Shown here piece by piece: positions 5,222-5,548 of a stretch of DNA of 5,548 nucleotides. The DNA is taken from NCBI GenBank assembly GCA_902795555.1, contig CADBLV010000247.1, positions 1 through 5,548 of the forward strand. Reading direction: 5' to 3'. The notes under the pieces were generated by a model, which made no database searches, was not told the DNA's origin, and was given only the letters and a program-made list of their open reading frames with translations. The DNA comes from an uncultured Eubacteriales bacterium (lineage in GTDB: Bacteria; Bacillota_A; Clostridia; Christensenellales; Aristaeellaceae). A program made the position numbers and the translations under genes. How positions within the stretch are numbered: the stretch's first letter is position 1; each line of letters opens with the position of its first letter.

Positions 5222-5548
5222 TCAGATTCCTTCAAGGGAGAAGCGGAAGCACAGGGGCTTCGACGTGTCCAGAAGATATTCGTCATGGGTTCTGGCGCCC
5301 CAGCTGTCGTCGCCTCCTACGCCCATCTGCATGGCGCTCATCTTGAGCACGGTGTAATTGATGCGCGGCAGCTCAAATCCGTGGGCCGCGTTTTCCAGCT
5401 CATGAGGCGTATAAGGCAGGGCGGAGAATTCGCCGCCGCCGAGCGTCAGCCGCAGGCCCCGGCCCGCCGCGTCCGTCACTTCCGCCCATCGCACGCCCGT
5501 CCGGTTTCCGCATTCCTGCGGCAGCAGGTAAGGCGTCACGTTTTCCGC
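5222..5548 (-). CDS. lacZ: LacZ-type GH2 beta-galactosidase, C-terminal 108 residues; 5' part outside window
   Basis: The frame is open from the window edge to TGA at 5222-5224. The visible residues begin AENVTPYLLPQECGNRT and belong to the small-chain (domain 5) region of large LacZ beta-galactosidases. Diagnostic stretches are PQECGNRT with RWAEV, FSALPYTPHELENAAH, and MGVGGDDSWGARTH, which holds the Trp equivalent to Trp999 of E. coli LacZ at the active site. The C-terminus FRFSLEGI is typical. The family hydrolyses lactose and other beta-galactosides in the cytoplasm. The acid/base and nucleophile glutamates lie outside the window, so activity cannot be confirmed. The end is normal, not broken: the stop falls where family members end. 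An alpha-galactosidase follows 50 bp downstream on the same strand, suggesting a galactoside-use operon. Confidence 0.93.
   Translation of the reverse strand, partial: AENVTPYLLPQECGNRTGVRWAEVTDAAGRGLRLTLGGGEFSALPYTPHELENAAHGFELPRINYTVLKMSAMQMGVGGDDSWGARTHDEYLLDTSKPLCFRFSLEGI

Noticed and set aside
1..5548. Mobile elements, CRISPR arrays, tRNA genes, phage genes or a defence system
   Set aside because: No transposase, repeat-spacer pattern, terminal inverted repeats, tRNA-like cloverleaf or defence domains are visible; coding space is filled by ordinary metabolic genes.

Overview
The window carries three intact genes and two partial genes, all on the minus strand except one. It looks like chromosomal DNA from a fairly GC-rich member of the Clostridia (Bacillota), perhaps a gut or rumen carbohydrate degrader. 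Three things point that way: strong AGGAGG-type ribosome binding sites with sigma-A-like promoters, Bacillus/Clostridia-type enzyme families, and a codon choice that almost excludes TTA, CTA and TCA. The taxonomic guess is inference; there is no rRNA or other marker.

Layout from left to right. Positions 1-423 (minus) hold the first 141 residues of a multi-spanning membrane protein cut by the window edge; its N-terminus resembles the membrane-anchored N-terminal regions of clostridial GGDEF-type signalling proteins. A 75-bp gap with two small hairpins separates it from a cytoplasmic GH43 glycosidase with a C-terminal CBM6-like domain (499-1914, minus). A 277-bp divergent intergenic region follows, with a good promoter in each direction and a 10-bp perfect palindrome between them. 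The plus-strand gene at 2192-2899 encodes a class I glutamine amidotransferase-like peptidase of family C26 (PuuD-like), starting at TTG. It ends in a strong intrinsic terminator in the 82-bp gap before the convergent 729-residue GH36 alpha-galactosidase (2982-5171, minus). Just upstream of that, 50 bp away on the same strand, is the C-terminal end of a LacZ-type GH2 beta-galactosidase (5222 to the window edge).

Functionally, lacZ and the alpha-galactosidase look like one transcription unit that removes beta- and alpha-linked galactose from imported oligosaccharides (lactose or galacto-oligosaccharides, melibiose, raffinose family). The GH43 enzyme would add cleavage of arabinose/xylose-containing oligosaccharides. 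None of the three glycosidases shows a signal peptide where its N-terminus is visible (GH43, GH36), so they probably act on imported oligosaccharides. The C26 peptidase has no obvious tie to sugar use.

I found no mobile element, CRISPR array, tRNA, rRNA or convincing new system. The points most worth checking are the Asn replacing a residue I recall as an active-site Asp in the alpha-galactosidase, the divergent regulatory region, a small upstream ORF overlapping the TTG start, and the near-total absence of three codons.
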